From Caprimulgus europaeus (taxonomy: Eukaryota; Chordata; Aves; Caprimulgiformes; Caprimulgidae): 64,000 bases of DNA. Within the stretch, counting starts at the first letter, position 1. The number at the start of each line of letters is the position of its first letter. Where the stretch lies: the NCBI GenBank assembly GCA_907165065.1, contig OU015533.1, positions 26,738,578 through 26,802,577 of the forward strand, written 5' to 3'. Below are positions 33,795-48,289 of this stretch, piece by piece. Position numbers and translations under genes: made by a program. Under the pieces are notes generated by a model. That model did not search any database. It had not been told where the DNA came from and saw nothing but the letters and a program-made list of their open reading frames with translations.

Positions 33795-36108
33795 TCCATA
33801 AAATGCCCTCAACAACAACACTGTTTACTGAAAGAACAGCAGGAATGTTCCTGGTTTTTAGGGACATAAAATTATCAGACTCAGAAGGCTCTTTAACACA
33901 GAGTGCAAGAGGAGCAGAATGGACAAGAATTATGAGATTTTCTGACAGTGGTACACAAGCCAAAAGTCAGGAATTTATTTTGGAGGAGGAGGACTTGTGT
34001 AGAGGAAAGGATTTGGGCAAATTATCTTGCAAAACTAAGCCAAGGCTGAGACTGACCAGAGGTCAAAGGCTATAAATTTATTTTATTCACTAAATTAAGA
34101 ACTATGTTATAGTCCACTTAAATCCCTACTAGTCTAACACTGTTATTAAACATCCCTGGAGAGATCAGTACATTTATATTTCTGAGGAATATTTGACATT
34201 TGATGTATTTGTAGTGTAATCAGGAATAAATCTTATAATCCCTAAAACATATTTTCGTAACTTTTCCAACTGTTACTCAAATGAGATGAAATTTCCAATG
34301 CTAAAAGAACTTTAGGAAGACAGGAGAGAGAAAATATAATTAGAAAAAAAGTGTTTGTTTAACAAGTAATTTTCATGGGACCACTACTCTGATGAGAGGT
34401 GAATGAACAATGTGCTATGGGAGAGAGAGAGTGTCTGTGTCTCTGGTTCCTACTTAAATAGGAAAGCAACTGCAACATAGAATTATGTTGTAAGCACAAT
34501 CCTTTGTAAGTACAAGCTCTTACAGATATCTCAATACATAGCCTTAGTAGCTTCTCAAAAAGTGCTAGTTTATTTCAGAAGCCTAACTGAAACAACATTT
34601 AAGAAGAGGAAACAAGAGCTAGTTATTCATCTTGGAACTGTCTATTTTTCTCACTTTCCTGACCTTTTGAAGAATAAGATTCATATCGGAGAAAATTATT
34701 CATGGCATAAGCATTGCTAGAAATGGCCTTTGAATAAATTCACTAATGATTGCCACTCTTATGTAATTATAGGTACGGGGCTTATAAATTGGTCTACACA
34801 TCTGAACAAATGGATGGTTAGATGGATCTATAATTTGATGGTATTTTCATTTAGGAAAGGAAATAAATTAGGCTGTATATCGCACCAGACCAACCATGCT
34901 TAATTTTTACAAATTCTTAGACTCCAATATTCAACTCATTTCATAGTTGATAACTTTTGTCAATTTGTATTCATCTATGTATACCTTGATTATAAAATAT
35001 AGTCTTTCCATTATATTTCCATGGGTGTGCATATATATGTATACATACACAATACTGTGGATTCTGTGAAATACATATAATTGTTCACCTTTTACTTGCT
35101 GATTGTGAAAATATTTCTTTAAAAAAACCCAAATAAAACAAATTTATACCTTAAGACATAAACCCACCAAATTTTCAGTAATTTTACTACTTACAAAATG
35201 CGCATATGTGTACATACAAATTTTACTAAATGTAACAAAAAGAATCTTCAGAAGTATCAGAACTTGTTCGCATTAACCAGAAGTACTAACAGTACTGTAA
35301 CACACTACAATAATACCTAAAATTTTCTTTTTCACTCCATGAGAACTAGTTCTTGATCGCCCACCACTATATTTTTTTACATGGATCTTGTTCTTTTTAT
35401 GTCGAACCATTTTGCAGCTTGTTTGCTGGCCCCTAGACTACTGATGTACATCACTGCAGTGAATGCATGAAGTAAATCACAGAGCCCCTACGTGCTTGAA
35501 TTTTTTGCTGTTACTGCTTCTGTTGCTCAGAACTTAACTGCAGCAAGGGTTGACTCTTTGAGGAGAGTCAATTATAAAGAGCAGAGTATTATAATGTCAC
35601 TCTGATGCAATCACTGAGCATTATAACATCATCATTTCTTTGAATAAATTATAGAATACTACAGTGTTTATAATTATGGGGGAAAACCATAACAATCTGA
35701 AATGTATATTCAAACATTTTTATTATTGAGTGTTTATATTATTGCTAGTTTAATTAATATCTACTTAGGACTAACAACTTTCAAAAGCTTCAGTAAATCA
35801 GTGAATCAACGGGAAGTTATCAGTTTTGGTTTTTGCCTGATGAAAGTTATTACTGCCCAGATAAAGCAAAAATATATTTATAAATTCTGCATTCTGTAAT
35901 TCTACTCTTATGTAGACTTCTTGCTCTAACGTGCCACTTTATGAATCACAGATTACTAGTTAAATTATTATTATAGCTGATTATTCAGGATGCCTTTAAT
36001 TTTATTTTTTTTTAAGAGAGGGAAAGATTCAATTATATCAGAAGACAGCATCAAAACAAAGACATAGTTAAACCACTGAACTTCCTACCAAATGCTACAG
36101 GAATTTTT

Positions 36109-36195
36109 ACAAAATTTTGCAATATAATCTTAAATTGTAAACTGTAAAAAATAATTTGTAAATTGTCATATAATTTTGCAACATTTTGCAATATG
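36109..36195. repeat. AT-rich internal repeats with ATTTTGCAA units
   Basis: The unit ATTTTGCAA(T/C)A recurs three times, with related AAATTGTAAA units between. It looks like a local degenerate duplication in AT-rich intron DNA rather than a named element. Confidence 0.5.
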
Positions 36196-39100
36196 TAGAC
36201 TTTTACATAGGTTCCAAAATGCCATTGAATAAATTAATGAACAAAATAGTAAGTGACCATAGCTGTCAAACACAAGGCTAGAACATCTGACTTAGAAAAT
36301 ATTTGGAGTGCAGTGACCACAAGATCCATAGCCTCATCCTCCAAAACAATCACACTGAAGATCAGAGATGGAGGGCATTTACCTTCTATTCTAAAGCCAA
36401 ACTCCAGAGATCAATCTCATTCAACTAGGAGGCATGAACTCCAATATCCTGGTTGAATTGAATAAGTGTTACTATATCAAGACATACACTTAAATTTTTT
36501 TCTCACTTAAAGCTAAGCAACACCTAAAAATGATAATAAACAAAACAAAAAAGCTCTACCACAATGTGCCACAGAAAGTACTTATCTTCAATGCAAAGTT
36601 AGAATTTCAGTTACATACACTTATTTTGCCCATATAACATTAGCCTATTAAGTAGATGCAATACGAGGAAGAGATATGCGTAGGAAGGAGAGGGGGAGGA
36701 TTGGGTTATTTAATTCTATTCATTCCATGAGTGGAATTCCCATTGACAGTTGTGGGAATAAGTAAGATATGGCCCATGGCATTTCATCTTAGCAATCAAT
36801 TAATATTGCAGTCATAGTAACTAATAATCTGATCTTCTTGTCACTGTACTGTATTTTTTGCCAAGAATATTTTTTTAAAATTCAAGTAGCAATAATTTCT
36901 AGCTCTTTCATTTAATCAGAACTTTAAATATAGTAATGGACTACTCAGAAGTATATTTCTTTTCCCTTAGGAATATATCAGATGTACTACGGAGGAGAAG
37001 AAAGAAAAGACAATTTAAAAAAATAAAATTAGATAATGGGTATAGGAGAAAAAATTCCATCAGTGATGATCAGTCATGCTGCCAGAGATGGTGAAAGATT
37101 TCCAGAGGAGGCAGTGAGAAGGAGGTATTAGCTTTTTACCATTAAGTGAATTAATCAAGCTAATGATCAACCCCTTAAGAGTGAATGAATCAAAATCCTA
37201 TTCTGGGTCTAGAATGCAGAAAGCAAACGATTTATAGTCCAAATAGCCAATTCACATTTTTATCAATTATTTCTGTTCCAGTGTCTCACTACCTCCTGAA
37301 TGAGCATAGATCAACAAATGAAATCAATATCTACATCCTCTATAGTCCATTACAATTTCCACTAACATCCACTGAAGTATTCTCTTGAATCCCACTGAGG
37401 ATAAACAAACTGCAAAAATGATTGAGGTGCATTTTTAGTACATAAAGGCCTTTCTAAAGGAAACAATGAATTTACCAACATGTTGTATTCTTAAAATTTA
37501 GCACATTCTCAGAAGAATTGTCCTAATTACAATAAATGGCAAAGACTCTGGATAAAATACAGTTACTACAACATCAGATAAGTAATGGAGTAAAGACCAT
37601 TGTTACTGGAAACATTCACTTGTTCATATGTATTGCCTGTTCAGAAATACAGATATACATTCCAAAGGCCATAAACAATCCTAAGATTCAGGTCAGAATA
37701 TTAATGATTTTTAAAATATCATTTTTCAGGACTACAGCTGTGAGCTAATGCATTTTCTGTTTTTCTTTTTTTTTTTAATTCAATTGCTTTAATGCAGTAT
37801 TCTGGAAGCTCTGTAGGGCAGGGACTATCTCAGGGCATGACTCATAAATAAATTAACAGCAATAACTTTGAGACAGAAAAATTCAATTACTTCAGAAAAG
37901 GGATGCAGGCCATTTATTGAATATCCTAACCGAACTGAAGAGTTTTAGCCAGAACATAACAGATTTGTAGTGATTTTAAGTGTGTTTGTTTATATAACTT
38001 TGATGCTGTTGTAAACTTCCTTCTCAGAAAAAGCCTTTGGCTTAGTACAAAAAGATTTTAAAGGGTTATTTTAAGCATTTATAAAGGTGGAAAATACTGA
38101 ACTAATCTCAACACAATAAGCTTTTTCTCTATAGCAGGTTTTACAGAAGTATCATTTAAAGGTTCCCTTAATGGATGAACTGAATTATTTTCTCCAAATG
38201 GTACATTTGTTGCTGACAAAGCAACTTAAGGAAAGTACATTTAACCATGGGTTAGTGATGGAGGACAGCAAGACACAGTCATAGCAAACTTGACTCAATA
38301 TTGAAGATTAAGATTTAACTTCAAGCTTAAATAATTGCCAATTCCAATCTCTCCTCAATTAAATCAGCTCAAAAAGGAATCATACAGACCATTTGTTTCA
38401 TCTAGCAAATATTTACCAAGTAGTGCATCCTATTCCACTTGTTTTATCCTTGTACCATTAGGCAGATTATTTTCTTTAATATTCCCAGATTTTTTTAAAA
38501 AAGTCAATTTTGAGAAATATTGTCTACATCCTTCAAAATAAATTACATAATTGACTGAATGCCCCATTGTTCTGTGAATTAGGCACTTAGTTACCTTCAT
38601 TTATAAATGAATAATTAATCTGTCTTTTCAGGCAGAGAGACTGGGAATATACACTTTTAAAAATTTTAAGAAATACCTACACCTCTTTGACCTAAGAGAA
38701 TTTAACTTTCTCAACCCTTGCACCTGCAAAGAGATTTGCCAGTGTGACCATCTCTGCTGGTTACTCTGAACAGTGTCTGAATTAGCACAATTTCTTCTAT
38801 AACCAGAACCTTAGTCAGTGAAACCACGTGGTACACAGACAGCTGGATGTTGTATGCTATGTGCTGGGTGGGAACAGAATCCCAATGGTCCTGTAATGTC
38901 AAGCAACTCCTGCTGTGAGACGCTCGGCAGCAGCTAATGTAGCGCTAGCTTAGAGCCTTGCAACACTGGTACTAAAATATGGCTTGTAAAAATTAAATTA
39001 CACAAGAAATATAAAAGATGTAACCTTCACTGACTTTTGTTCTCATTTAAAATACAGAGAAGCTGCTATATCTGTACTGATGGCTAGATGAGAGTGAAAG

Positions 39101-42100
39101 AATGCAGAGGGGTATCAAGTAAGTATGTCAGTTGATTATTTTTTGATATATTAATTAATAGTCTCAGATGGAGCAGCTGGAATGGAATCAGGTCTGTTGC
39201 AGTAGTGAAAAACTTGAAAGCACCAGGGAACAGCCTTCTCCAGCTCACAAACTGGCATACTGAAAGTTGCCCAAGAACAGGCTTATGACGACCATTCCTC
39301 ACCTTGGTATCTCCTGGAAATGTGAGAATTACATTTAGTTGCTGGGCTGTTGCTAAGCTCCATTCACACTTCCACAACACACAGCTCTGTGAGCACCACC
39401 ACCTAGACAAGTATTTCCTCTTTTCTTCTTCCTTAAATTGCACAAGACTTAATACACACATGCATATTCCTATCACGAATACTTCTGTGATGCACTTTAA
39501 GGGTCACATGGATGTTTGTTGAGACAAAATGATGAAACTCTTTCTCTTGCAAGTGACATGATCACAGTTTAAACTACTTCTTTTTTGTCCACCATTTGAA
39601 GATATATTTGTCCCTGCTTTAAGTCCGGAAACCACAGAAATGTTTGGTACATTACTGGAGTAGTGCACTGGAAACACAGTATGGTCCAAGGTGTTTATTA
39701 CAACTGCAGTCACAAAGTTTGGGTATAATAACCTCTTTGTAGCTAACGTTATACATATTAGAATGTATACCCTTTTTTAAATAAGAAGCTTTTCTCGAGA
39801 AAGATGGTTTACCACTATAATATCATAGAAATACCCTCTCTATTCCCAGAGCTCGCACGCAAACATATATTACTATCATGCCATTCATCCTTAATGAGAT
39901 TTCCTTCAGCTTCATGAATGTAGCAATAACCTATATTTGCTATTTTGTCTTCTTGAATCAAAGATGCTCAAAGTAATTGTCAGCTATATGCAACATTTCT
40001 ACTTCATACATTTCTGAAACACAGTCTCTTCTAAGTCAAAAGTTCTCAAGAAGGTAAAGCTTTTTAAAAGGGTATTATACAGCCTAAACCAAACCAAAAA
40101 CCATGTATGGAATTGAAATTGCATAGATAAATACCCACCTGAAATCAAGTATATTTTCTAAAATGTTAAGGTATTTAAAAAATGTAGTAAGATCATAATT
40201 GGAATAAAATACTCTGATTTTATCCAGAACAACTTAAAGATATTCTCCACAAGAAGTTTAAATTTTTTGTTTTATTTGGCTTTGGAATACATATTTTTTA
40301 AAAATCTTCTAATTTCCATCTAGATTTTATTTGACTTATTTTCTTCTCAGTTAACATGAATAACGAGCTGTGTTTACAAGGAATGGAACAGCTGTCATGA
40401 CTGAATTATCAGGCTGTATTTATTTCCTGTTTGACTCTAAATATCCTTCTTCCACTACCTTGAGCCAAGTGGCAGGTATTAATGGAGAAAATTCTGCAAG
40501 ATTTGTCAGAATTATTTATAATACCTATTGAGTAAGTTTGAACTTCTTCCACAGAGGAGATCTGCTGAGAAGTTGGAAGTGTGAGAGTTTCACTGATTAT
40601 TTTCAGCTGACAGTGAACCTCTACTTCAGCTGCCAAAGCACTAGATGTCATTCAAGGAAGCGTTTAGTGCAGCTTATAATTATTCAGCACTGAGAGATGC
40701 AGCAGTCCTAAGGAGGGCTTGTTAAACAAGCTGCTTAATTGACATGGGGCCACAGATAATTAAGCTCATAGGAAAGCAGCACTTGCGTTTGTCTGATTTC
40801 TCTGTGCTTTCCAACTTCCCATCAGCTCAGAATATGAGATATGGCATATTGACAGTCATTGCCCCACACCAATTTTTCATACTTTTGCAAGGTTATCCCT
40901 ATTACTTGTCTGCATTTTTAGGGAGTCTATACTCATAACTCCATAAATAAAATCTGTTGTGTTACTTCTCTGCTTTTTCCCCAATCCAACTGCATATAGA
41001 GAGCATGTATGGAAATAAGTATGCGTACACAGTTTTAAAAAAGGGTATCTTATTCTCAGATAAAAGGCTATAGTGTAAAGCAACACAGGAGCAGGCAAAA
41101 TGAAAGCAGACCTGAGAAAAATTCTTTATACTCTGATAAAGAGTTTGAATTCTAATGCCCCTTTCCAGCTGATTGTTGCACTATAAATAAAGATTCAAGG
41201 TGCTGTCAGCTCACACGTTTGCATGTACTTCTACGTGCACACACAACTTTATAGAATGATACAGGCTTTCCAATCAACTCAAATGAAATAACATTATACA
41301 GGGAAAAAATGGGTATCTCCTACTGTAAGAAATGGGAGCTGATTACTGAAAAAAGCTCAGTCTTATAAACAGAAAAGTGGTTTTGCTACAGTAATGTCTG
41401 AGATTTAATTTTTAAGTAGCACAAATAGATCCCCAGAGTTGTGAAACAGGCCAGGCTCTTCCTTGATCCTTGGCTACATTATTGAACATGTTCTGTGAGA
41501 TACTTCATACTTGAATCTCTTTATTGACCCTAGTTTCGATTTTTCCTTTTGCTTTTTTCATCTCTGTGCTTGTGAAGAACTGCAGAAGTTCCTTCTGCAA
41601 TAGGTGTGGGACCACTGGCAGGATCATTTTATTATGCTGTTTAGTAGCATGTATGTCATAACAGAAAGATGAGTTAGAAGGATGTTCCTAACCAACTCTC
41701 TGTTAGTTCCTATTCCTAGTCTTACTGTAGAGATATTTAAAAGGGCTTTCTCTCATCTGATGTTGAAGTCTGTTTCCCAGTAAGGTGTGAAAGAAGAGAA
41801 GACCATAGACAGGATTCAGTTTTAGGTGGCTGGCTGAAGCTGAGCTCTTCATCTGCTTGGATAAGTAAGCAATGGGTCAGTAAACTCATCAGGACAAAAT
41901 CCAGGGCTCAAGCATAGGCTTAAAATAGGAAGCACAGGTTATTTTCATGTGAGTTGCAGAAACTCTGTATTGAAACTTTTGTCCTAAGTCTGCAACACTT
42001 TGTAGCTTATAGGCATCATTAAATTTTCTATCTTTTAAGCCAAATCTCAGGAACTATTATATCCTGTAAAGCATGCAGCTTCCTGCTGGGACTTAGTTAA

Positions 42101-45100
42101 TGAAAGTAATCTGTACTTAGATTTTTTTTTCTGCTTTACTCAATGTATTAATTGTTATTTCTCTATACTACAGCAATTACTTTTATCCATATAGCAATTC
42201 ATATGTTAGAAACTTATTGAAGATATTTGAACATTGTGATGTATAAAAGTATGTGTTCAGGCTCAGCAGGAACGGGCCATTCTGCTTATGATCTAAACTA
42301 GTATTTCTAATCTACTAATGAGTTCAGTTAATTCAGTTCCAGACTCCCAACAGCAGTAGCTTCGTGAAGGACAAAGAACCTGTATTGTTTGGTGGGAAAG
42401 AGGACAAATGTAACAAGCTAATCCCAGCCTCCACTGCCATTTGACTCAACAATACACTGCTTCCATTCCTTAAGGATTAGCTTCCCAGAAGCTGGAGAGA
42501 TCTCCTTTGTGTGATTCTATTTAAATGTTTTATTGCAGATTTAGACTACAGAATCATGGTCATACCATTTAAAATGTGATTATCCTTGCAGTTTGCCAGG
42601 CAAAAGAGTTTACCATGAAAGTACTGGTGGAGACTATAGTTTGCCTCTGCTACACAAAAAATATCTTAATTTACAAATTGTTTTTAATGGAGAAGTGTCA
42701 AAATTTAAAATAGTAGTATACATAATATTTTCCAACTAAGAAGTGGAGGCTCAGCCTACATTTTAGTATAGATTTAACACAAAAACCACCAGGTTCAAAA
42801 AATGCATCATGCTGAGTCTGAATTCCATGGAGATTGCATTAGTCCAAAGAAGAGAAATTAAAACCAAAATCAAACAGTATAAATCAAAATGAAGAATATG
42901 GGGTATAACTTGCAAACCACTAAAAATAAGATAATAAAAGTTGAAAAGTAGGTTTCATTAAAATAATTTCATTTCTAACTATTACTTACAGCATAAGTAA
43001 CATGGGCAAGAAAATTTGTTTTCTATGTCTGCGTATGTATGCTTCAGAAATATAGCTATAGGTATGGAAAGATATATATAAACCATATGGTTACTACATA
43101 TTTATAAAAAAGAATGCTACTTTGGTAGGTTTACAAACTATGAGGTTTCTTTGGAGAAGTATTCAATAAATTAGTAAAACACTAGTACAGTGAAAAATCA
43201 GATTATTCTGCAAAATATTGGATGTAGGAAAGAAATAAGATTAAACATTGTAATGCATCAAGCTGAGGAAGAGCAAAAGCTTTATCCTATCCATATACTA
43301 AATTAGAATTTTTGAAAATAAATAGTCAGCATTATTGGGTCATAATGTCCCTAGAATTAAGAAAATAGCCTGAGAACCATGAAAGTCTTCTAAACTACTA
43401 TAAAATTACATATGTTTCTTTTCACTTGGGCAGGTTAGTAATCCTCCTGTCAACTCCTATGAGGGAAATTAGCTTATTTAGAGATTTGCTTATAGCAAAA
43501 ATAATGCACCTGTTGCTGTCAAAGCCTATGTATCTTCAGGTGCACCAGTTCTCTCTCTGTATGATACGTTTGTTGCTTGATGCTCCCACACAGAGCCAGA
43601 AAGACCAGATTCCTCATTGTAACAATACTATTGATTTTCACAGAGGCCCCCCTGAGTTTGGAAACTAAGAAAACTCAACGTTATTTTCATTTTCCTGGTG
43701 CTACTGCTCAGAAAGAGCTATGACTACTATACCCATTTAATCACAGTGATTGGAGGGTGTATGGAAGTGGTTTATGTCCTTGTCCCCTATGCAGCTTTGA
43801 CACAGCTCCCATGGTTATTACTTTAAAATACATGCTTCAGCTCCGACCCGGTATCCCATAATACAGGGGAGAGAAGACTGCAATCTTCCAAAGCTTCCTG
43901 AGCACGTGAGATGTGCTCACAAGATTTACGTTTAGAACTATTGCTGGAAAATGGAATTTTATGGCTTCTATTGTAATATGAACCCAAAGAGAAGTTTGCT
44001 TATAATTCCTTTTATCTGTCTCCCTAAGAAGTTGCATTAATTTAACTACAAATATGACTAGAAACTAATGTAAATCCCCAAATCAACCCTTGATTCAATG
44101 TAAAAGAAGTTTGATTAACCTAAGTCAGTCAGCAAAACTGACACAAATATATCCACAGTGGCATATTAACTACCAGTATTTGAAAATACTTAATTTAAAT
44201 TCATTCAGCTTTCCCACAAAGCCCAGGTCCTTTGGAAGTCACACAAGATTGTTTGCTGAAGTCTGCTCGGTTAAGCTTAATTTAACTAAATCTGTAAAGA
44301 TCTTCATAATACGTAAGCAGTCTTGAAGTCACTAAGATCCCTAATGCTTTTTGAGTGGTGTATTTAACTTGAGATCACTAGCAACATTTCTGAAAGTGTC
44401 CATAAGAGCTGTATTGTGGCTGAGAGGTTCCTAAGGTCATCTTTTTACAGAATTCGACGTGCACATGCTCTAAGAGCAGGACACCAGCATAAGTGATCCT
44501 GACAATCAAGTCTGTAATATAATCTCTAAAAAATGGACCATTGGTAGCAGTTTCATTTGCTATTGTTTCCATTCTTCTGTTTCCAAATAGGCAGTCTTTC
44601 CATTGCCCAATAGTAGATGCTCCAAATTCCCAGCTGGTAAGGTTTGGTGTGTGAATCACACACACCAACGGAAACGAAACAGAAAAAACTAGAGCAGTAT
44701 TTTAAGCACGTATTAAATATGCAGATTTGCAAGGATGGGAAGGGGGGAGACAGAGAAAGAGTTAGGTCCATGAAGTAATCAGTGCAATGGCAGACTTCTT
44801 AAATATAGTATGGAATCCAGACTAGACATATGCTGCATGCTCCAGCAGTATTGAAGAAGTTTGGGCAAATATCATTATGAGATCATTCTGCTTAGAAAAA
44901 AACTTGAAGAGGCCAGCACATTGAAATAAAAATTGAAGTTAGCTATTTAACTTCAGTATAGTACATATGTTAAAATTCTTTCAAGAAGCCTAATACTTAG
45001 AACTTGAATTTAATTGAAGTCAACCCACATAAAAAGATGACTGCCAGTAATACTGCCAGTAACAATAACCATAAACAAAGCATCAAACATCATAAAATAA

Positions 45101-45513
45101 ATCACAGCTTTTCATGAATTTATGTATTTACAGGCCAGATTAAAATATTCTGACTCATTTCCATGAGCACTTAATTCCAAAACAGCTAATTTTTTTCAGT
45201 GATACAGCCCTCATCATGATTAGCAGTACGTGGCCTGTGGGGGAAAGAAACTCCATCCCTCACAAAATTCTTACGACTTTATGCTGTGGACATTTGACAA
45301 GTGAGAGAGACTAGAACCAGGCAATCTCTCCAGACAACGGTTACATCTGACCTTTGGAATCTTATTTGCTTTAACCTTGTCACTAAAAGACCTAAGAGCT
45401 GCTTCTGATGTGCAGAGACCTTCAGCTCACATCAGTTACAATTGCACACAAAGACCAAATTGCTAAAATGTGATTCCTAACATCCTTTCCTTTTTTTCTT
45501 CCCTCAAACTTAC

Positions 45514-45627
45514 CTTGTTTCATCAATATAAACTGCTTCCAGTACAGACGCTGCATATTCAATATTCTTTTTTAAATCCACCACATTAATGTCACCCTTC
45601 TCCAGCTGCTTTACCAAGCATCTTAAT
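45514..45627 (-). CDS. PDE1A: PDE1A exon: end of first calmodulin-binding helix
   Basis: This is the most upstream exon found. It is 114 nt: one base completing a codon, 37 codons, then AG as the first two bases of an Arg codon. It reads LRCLVKQLEKGDINVVDLKK and continues to NIEYAASVLEAVYIDET. In PDE1A the LRCLVKQLE stretch is the C-terminal half of the first calmodulin-binding amphipathic helix; the following helix belongs to the inhibitory N-terminal region. The acceptor is ccccccacag and the donor is AAG|GTAAGT, both strong. The incoming phase (two bases already used) fits both mammalian N-terminal variants, which join to the same exon through alternative first exons. No upstream partner exon was found in the remaining 18.4 kb of the window. 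Confidence 0.95.
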
Positions 45628-46781
45628 CTGTGGGGGGAAAAAAAAAAAAATCAGTGCATTGCTTATATAAAATTTTAGTCACTGCATTTTCTGTTTGAAA
45701 TACTAGAAAGAACAAAATAGCCAATGTAGAGAAAAGAGACCATCACTATATTTCTTGTCTTTAAAAAAAATAATAATCTGGTTTTGGAACACATAACAAT
45801 ATGTCACAAAACAATGACCAGTGTATGTTTTTACAGCTTGCTAAATTTGTAAGATCTCTTAAGAGAAGACATACACATATCAGTAAGTCATAAAGGACTC
45901 AGTAACTACCATGAGAGCTATTTTATATTAATTTGTGGCATTACTATGTCTCAGTCTCTAAATTTGTTTAAATAATAAATAAAATTTTGCAAGTTGTCTT
46001 ACTATAATTTTTCTGTGCTTAGAAAATTGATTATATTTTTTTAATATCCACTATACATTGATTTTGCTTCATTTAAATGTCTTTAATTTTTATTTAAGCC
46101 TCCAGTATGTTTTTGCTGCAGGATTTGTACTTATTAGCATGAGATAAAGTGTAGCTCCATTGCTTCTGTGTTGATAGACAATTCATCACTATACCAGACA
46201 AAAGGTAGTGTCTATGGCATTAGAAACATCCAAATATTTTCCCAAGTGTGCTTTTACTTTTAGTTTTGAGAACATTCTTTTACATTACAAACATGGATAC
46301 ACCCAAAGGGGATTTTGTAATGCATCAACTCATGCCTCTGTAGCAATGCACTTATGCAGATAATGCACTTGAATAACAGATATTTCCTAAGTTCTCTGAA
46401 GAGAACACTTCTGACACTGCTCAACTTAATCGTACAGAGTAGTTATAGTACTGGAGTTAAATGAAAATCTTATTTGTAACTGTGTAGAGCTGTGACTAAA
46501 TGGGTACTTAAAGAAGTATGAATATTTTCCTGCTTTCTGTGCTATATCCCTGAGTTGAAACAATCTACAATCTTGTATCATGTGAGACAAAGATTTCTGT
46601 AACTAAAGAAACATCATTATTTTAACACAACCTTCATAAAATAATCTTTTTTATGTGTACGAAAAGTGAAAAACTTGTGTGAAACAAGCATTTAGTTAAA
46701 AGTGGATTGAAATTGAGTAATCACTAAGTTCACTTTACTTTCAGAAAAAAATAGTATTTATGACTTGAAAGGGCATATGTA

Positions 46782-46832
46782 AATTTATATATAATATGTT
46801 ACATAATAATATTTTATATATACTACATATTA
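46782..46832. repeat. AT-rich low-complexity tract
   Basis: Alternating TATATA/ATAATA sequence directly before the minus-strand CR1 copy at 46874. AT-rich simple DNA; self-complementary pieces could form hairpins. Confidence 0.7.
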
Positions 46833-46873
46833 TTTTTATTGGGCATATACATTATTTGATTTGGCCTAATTAA

Positions 46874-47124
46874 AATCATAGAATCATAGAATAGTTTGGG
46901 TTGGAAGGGACTTTAAAGATCATCCAGTTCCAAGCCCCCTGCCATGAGCAGGGACACCTTCTACTAGACCAGGTTGCTCAAAGCCTCATCCAACCTGGTC
47001 TTGAACACTTCCGGGGGGGGGCAGACATAATTTCTCTGGGCAATCTGGGCCAGTGTCTCGCCACCCTCACAGTGAAGAATTTCTTTCTAATATCTAATCT
47101 AAATCTACCTTATTTCAGTATGAA
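46874..47124 (-). mobile_element. CR1 LINE 3' fragment, minus strand
   Basis: The plus strand starts with AATCATAG twice (46874-46889), the reverse complement of the CR1 tail octamers. It continues through TTGGAAGGGACTTTAAAGA, CCCTGCCATGAGCAGGG, and the part complementary to the ORF2 end, up to about ATTTCTTTCTAATATCTAAT. It lies in the upstream PDE1A intron in the same direction as the gene. A run of eight G at about 47012 and local changes show some decay. The inner end is approximate. Confidence 0.92.
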
Positions 47125-48289
47125 TAATAAAAAAAATGCAGTGCTACTCAAAACAAATCCCTTATAAACTTGGAAAGTACTGTTCCATCATAAAACCATT
47201 TTGATGTTTTTTCTTTATATTTATTTGGACCTAAGTATAATTATGCCCAAGCCTTCAAGGATAATTTTAGCAAATGGAGTTTTAAAACCAGCCTCCTCAG
47301 TTCTCTAAAGTCTTAATTCAATTTAACTAGCATAGAATATAACACAAACAAGGCTCTTAGCAACCACATTTACTTGGTCTTTTACACAGTGCATTGCATA
47401 TCCATGGAATGGAAAAGTTAGTGTTAAAAATTTTCTCAGAGAAGTGAATTGGGTGGATGAAATACTTGGGGAGTGCATCTCCTACACAGAAATAACCTTA
47501 CACATGGGGAGGCAGTTCCAGTCCATGACTCCTTCGACTTCAAAGGTACCTACAGACTGAAGAACCTAATTCATAGACACTCGCCTTGCAGTACCCAACA
47601 CACTCACTTTAACTCCCCTGGGATGTCTGTTCCTCAGTAACACACACAAACACACATACAACCCTCCCTGAGCAACAGCGCCAACGTGCCCAGGTGAGAC
47701 TGGCAGCACCATTGCCACTACTTGCCTATAGCCCTAGGGCAGTTCTACCACTTGCACTGTTCCCTCTGTGTTTGATTGAGCACGTCTCTGAACCACACTT
47801 TCCAAAATGAAAGCATAAATCAATTTAAAACTGCAACACCTTACAGCAGGGGAGCAGGCTATGATAGAACAATGAAATAGCTGAAAATGGCTTCAAATCC
47901 TATGATTTCCAGTGCTTCTGCATTTTCTCAGGGCATAGACAAGATGACAGATATGTGGAATCATTTTCACACTTGCAGGAGGGAAGGGGTGCCTGAGGGA
48001 GCCTTTAAGTCACAGTGATCTTGCAGTATCTCACTGCATAGGTGGCAGTCAACTGATGTAACTTGCCCTGTAGTTATAATTCATATTCTAGGAGGAATAC
48101 AGAATACAATATCAGAATGGGCAATTTGAAAAAGCTGCTCAGGCAAAGCAAAAGTGATTCTGAAGAGGTTACAGAATCATAAAAGGACAAAATCCATATA
48201 ATTCATTGATGACCTGTGACCCTGTCATCTCATGCATCCACACTTTGTGGAGATGTCCTCAAGAGTGCCTGTAGCTGTGCAGGTCTATC

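Larger units (their letters stand above)
32027..45513 (-). other. PDE1A: PDE1A intron, 13.5 kb, no mobile element recognised
   Basis: The longest intron fully inside the window. Scanning showed no CR1 or LTR signature, in contrast to the regions on both sides. Open frames of up to 130 codons (for example 39084-39476 minus and 44378-44668 minus) have no recognised similarity or splice context. Simple repeats at 33780 and 36109, and a short alternating TATG/CATA tract at about 35020-35050. Confidence 0.75.
5789..45627 (-). other. PDE1A: PDE1A gene, partial: 12 coding exons on the minus strand
   Basis: Calcium/calmodulin-dependent 3',5'-cyclic nucleotide phosphodiesterase 1A hydrolyses cAMP and cGMP to 5'-AMP and 5'-GMP in the cytoplasm and couples calcium signals to cyclic nucleotide levels. 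Twelve exons were read on the minus strand, all with GT-AG introns and matching phases, giving an open frame of 1460 nt (about 486 residues). Mammalian isoforms are about 535-545 residues, so roughly 30 N-terminal and 15-50 C-terminal residues are missing. Assignment to 1A rather than 1B or 1C rests on HAADISHPAKSW, LHYRWTMALMEEFF and the C-terminal VDLMSFKDNL...NKERWKELA pattern. 1C has a different C-terminus (VDYKSFKATW type, from memory), and 1B has SHPTKQW at the metal site. Family assignment is very secure; the paralogue call is about 90% sure. Introns run from 119 bp to 13.5 kb. Confidence 0.93.

Noticed and set aside
39084-39476. 130-codon minus-strand open frame in the large PDE1A intron
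   Set aside because: No recognised domain, no splice context, and composition like its surroundings; frames of this size are expected by chance in 64 kb read six ways.
44378-44668. 96-codon minus-strand frame (HTPNLTSWEFGASTIGQWKD...) that vaguely recalled a retroviral envelope piece
   Set aside because: No second viral block, no LTR nearby, and it opens with a non-ATG codon; the resemblance was an impression only.
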